A DNA stretch of 16,101 bases from JBKBXU01 sp046313675 (GTDB lineage: Bacteria > Bacteroidota > Bacteroidia > Cytophagales > Cytophagaceae), in the NCBI GenBank assembly GCA_046313675.1, contig JBKBXU010000070.1:1-16101 (forward strand), written 5' to 3'. Every line of letters starts with the position of its first letter. Position 1 is the stretch's first letter. The notes beneath the pieces were generated by a model, which was given only the letters and a program-made list of their open reading frames with translations, searched no databases and had not been told where the DNA came from. Made by a program: the position numbers and the translations under genes. Below are positions 14,426-16,101 of this stretch, one piece after another.

Positions 14426-16101
14426 TTGAAAGCACAGATTATCAGTAATATTCCATTTATCTGCCCGGACTCAGTTACACTTCTGGCCCTGGTTGTTTTG
14501 CTGTTGCCTCTTATTTCCTTTTTCTTTCTTTTCTTTTTTGCCAATAAAATTCCCCGCAAAGGCGATTGGCTTGCTACCGGGGTCATGGGCCTTACTTTTT
14601 TGTTAAGTTTGTATTTGCTCTTTATGGTTTTATCCGGAGAAGAACATATACTCAGAGTGCCCTGGTTTAAACTTGATTTAATGCAAGGGGAACGCTGGTT
14701 TTCGGCAAGTATGCTTATTGATCGGGTTGTGGCTTTACTAGTGGTTATTGTAACTTTTGTTTCACTTCTTGTTCATCTGTACTCCATGGATTACATGAGG
14801 GGAAAAAGAAATTACGGCAGGTATTTTCCTTACCTGGGGGTTTTTACCTCTTCCATGTTGGGTATTTTAATGTCGGATAATCTTTTGGTTACTTTTTTTT
14901 GCTGGGAGCTTGTTGGTTTTTCTTCATACTTGTTGATTGGATTTTGGTTTGATAAAGAGTCAGCAATTAAAGCCAGTAAGAAAGCATTTCTGTTTAATCG
15001 CATAGGTGATACCGGATTTCTTTTAGCCATACTGGCAATTTTTGCTGCATTTGGAACCTTTGAATTGTCCATTATAAAGGATCATATTTTACATGAAGGA
15101 ATAGATATTTCGGGAATTTACTTTACGCTTGCCGGACTTGGAATCTTTATGGGTTGCGTAGGTAAATCAGCCCAGTTTCCTCTGCAGGTTTGGCTGCCTC
15201 ATGCTATGGAAGGGCCTACACCTGTGTCGGCTCTTATTCATGCAGCAACCATGGTGGCGGCTGGAATTTATTTATTGGCAAAAACTTTTGTATTGTTAAA
15301 TATGGATGTTTTAACAATTATAGCCTTTATAGGCGCCATAACGGCTGTTGTGGGCGCTTTGCCTGCTTTAGTTCAAAACGATATCAAAAAGGTTCTTGCT
15401 TATTCTACCATCTCTCAATTGGGCTACATGGTGATGGCTATGGGCGTACAAGCCTATGAAGCATCTTTATTTCATTTAATCACCCATGCATTTTTTAAAG
15501 CCTGCCTGTTTCTTTCCGCAGGTGCAGTAATTCACGCCATGCATGAAATCAAACACCATATGTTTGATCAAAGGAACTATAATGACTTCGATGCTCAGGA
15601 TATGCGTTTAATGGGTGGATTCTATAAGCGTATTCCATTAGTTTTTTCAGCCTATCTAATTTCCGCACTTTCGCTCATAGGTATCCCCTTGTTTTCCGGT
15701 TTTCTATCCAAGGATGCCATTTTAGAAGCAACATGGAATTGGGCTGCACAACAGGATTCCTCTTTTCTATACATTATTCCGGTAATGGCTTTTTTTACAG
15801 TTTTTGTCACTGCTTTTTATATGATCAGGCAGATGTTGATGGTCTTTTTTGGAGATTTTAAATTGGGGCATATCTATCCGGAAGCACAAAATGCATTTAA
15901 TGAAGAGGGGCATGTATCACCGTTAATGAAAGCTCCTTTGCTTCTACTTTCTTTTCTTTCTCTTGGATTCGTATTCTCCCTTAATCCTTTCAGTAATACC
16001 ACCACCTGGCTTTTAAATTGGTTAAAGGCGCCATATGCCACTATTCAATCTACCACGGTTGCTGGTCTGCACGATATTGTGCCAGTTTGGGTAATGATCA
16101 T
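14426..16101 (+). CDS. nuoL: NADH-quinone oxidoreductase subunit L (3' end outside window)
   Basis: Antiporter-like proton-pumping subunit at the distal end of complex I. 558 codons are open to the right edge with no stop. The start is TTG at 14426, three bases after nuoK and in the same frame; the next ATG (14585) would remove the first membrane helix. Family residues are all seen: Glu161 in FFCWELVGFSSYLLIGFW, Lys247 in GKSAQFPLQVWLPHAMEGPTPVSALIHAATMVAAG, His272 in the same block, and Lys429 in FSGFLSKDAI; these correspond to E. coli Glu144, Lys229, His254 and Lys399. ISQLGYMVMAMG and HLITHAFFKACLFLSAGAVIHAM also match the family. The missing part should hold the last helices and the long lateral helix. 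nuoM and nuoN would be expected next. Confidence 0.95.
   Translation, partial: MKAQIISNIPFICPDSVTLLALVVLLLPLISFFFLFFFANKIPRKGDWLATGVMGLTFLLSLYLLFMVLSGEEHILRVPWFKLDLMQGERWFSASMLIDRVVALLVVIVTFVSLLVHLYSMDYMRGKRNYGRYFPYLGVFTSSMLGILMSDNLLVTFFCWELVGFSSYLLIGFWFDKESAIKASKKAFLFNRIGDTGFLLAILAIFAAFGTFELSIIKDHILHEGIDISGIYFTLAGLGIFMGCVGKSAQFPLQVWLPHAMEGPTPVSALIHAATMVAAGIYLLAKTFVLLNMDVLTIIAFIGAITAVVGALPALVQNDIKKVLAYSTISQLGYMVMAMGVQAYEASLFHLITHAFFKACLFLSAGAVIHAMHEIKHHMFDQRNYNDFDAQDMRLMGGFYKRIPLVFSAYLISALSLIGIPLFSGFLSKDAILEATWNWAAQQDSSFLYIIPVMAFFTVFVTAFYMIRQMLMVFFGDFKLGHIYPEAQNAFNEEGHVSPLMKAPLLLLSFLSLGFVFSLNPFSNTTTWLLNWLKAPYATIQSTTVAGLHDIVPVWVMI

Noticed and set aside
15190..15459. Plus-strand open frame (89 codons) within nuoL
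   Set aside because: nuoL is read in a different frame that is open across the whole region with all family residues.

Overview
The window looks like chromosomal DNA of a Bacteroidota member, most likely a Cytophagia/Cytophagales-type marine or environmental bacterium. The evidence is AT-rich sequence, weak or absent Shine-Dalgarno sites, promoter elements of the Bacteroidota form TTTG-N~20-TAnnTTTG, an OmpA protein with TSP3 calcium repeats, and the sequence character of the housekeeping proteins. No insertion sequence, prophage, tRNA, rRNA, CRISPR array or defence locus was recognised.

Layout. (1) 1-2643: the 3' part of metH, cobalamin-dependent methionine synthase, cut by the left edge. 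(2) 2742-4217: a minus-strand island with two tandem 88-aa YtxH-like membrane-anchored proteins and a secreted, very acidic protein with an internal duplication, separated by strong hairpin terminators. (3) 4412-8130: a Bacteroidota promoter, then metF and valS 14 bp apart, then a terminator. (4) 8156-9220: a monocistronic gene for an OmpA/TSP3 envelope protein, ended by a perfect 20-bp bidirectional terminator. (5) 9253-10558: a minus-strand single-domain response regulator divergent from murI (glutamate racemase). (6) 10559-11418: a GC-richer non-coding patch, a small four-helix membrane protein of unknown function on the minus strand, and a regulatory-looking region with a long inverted repeat. 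(7) 11419-16101: nuoH-nuoI-nuoJ-nuoK-nuoL of respiratory complex I, tightly packed, with nuoL running off the right edge.

How the genes work together. MetF makes 5-methyl-tetrahydrofolate and MetH uses it to methylate homocysteine, so the two flank the minus-strand island as pathway partners. MurI supplies D-glutamate for peptidoglycan, and the OmpA-type protein probably binds that peptidoglycan. NuoH, J, K and L are membrane-arm subunits of the NADH:quinone oxidoreductase, and NuoI carries the two 4Fe-4S clusters near the quinone site.

The most unusual item is NuoI. It has a normal two-ferredoxin core of about 170-190 residues followed by a tail of about 165 residues holding five copies of a KPVIKPVIKP-type unit, four of them spaced 25-26 residues apart, in acidic/polar linkers. 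The tail runs in frame to a 4-bp overlap with nuoJ, and its repeats differ at synonymous positions. The second point is that nuoH seems to head its own transcription unit, with no nuoA-G directly upstream. Much of the rest is ordinary housekeeping DNA, and no complete undescribed system can be claimed from this sequence alone.
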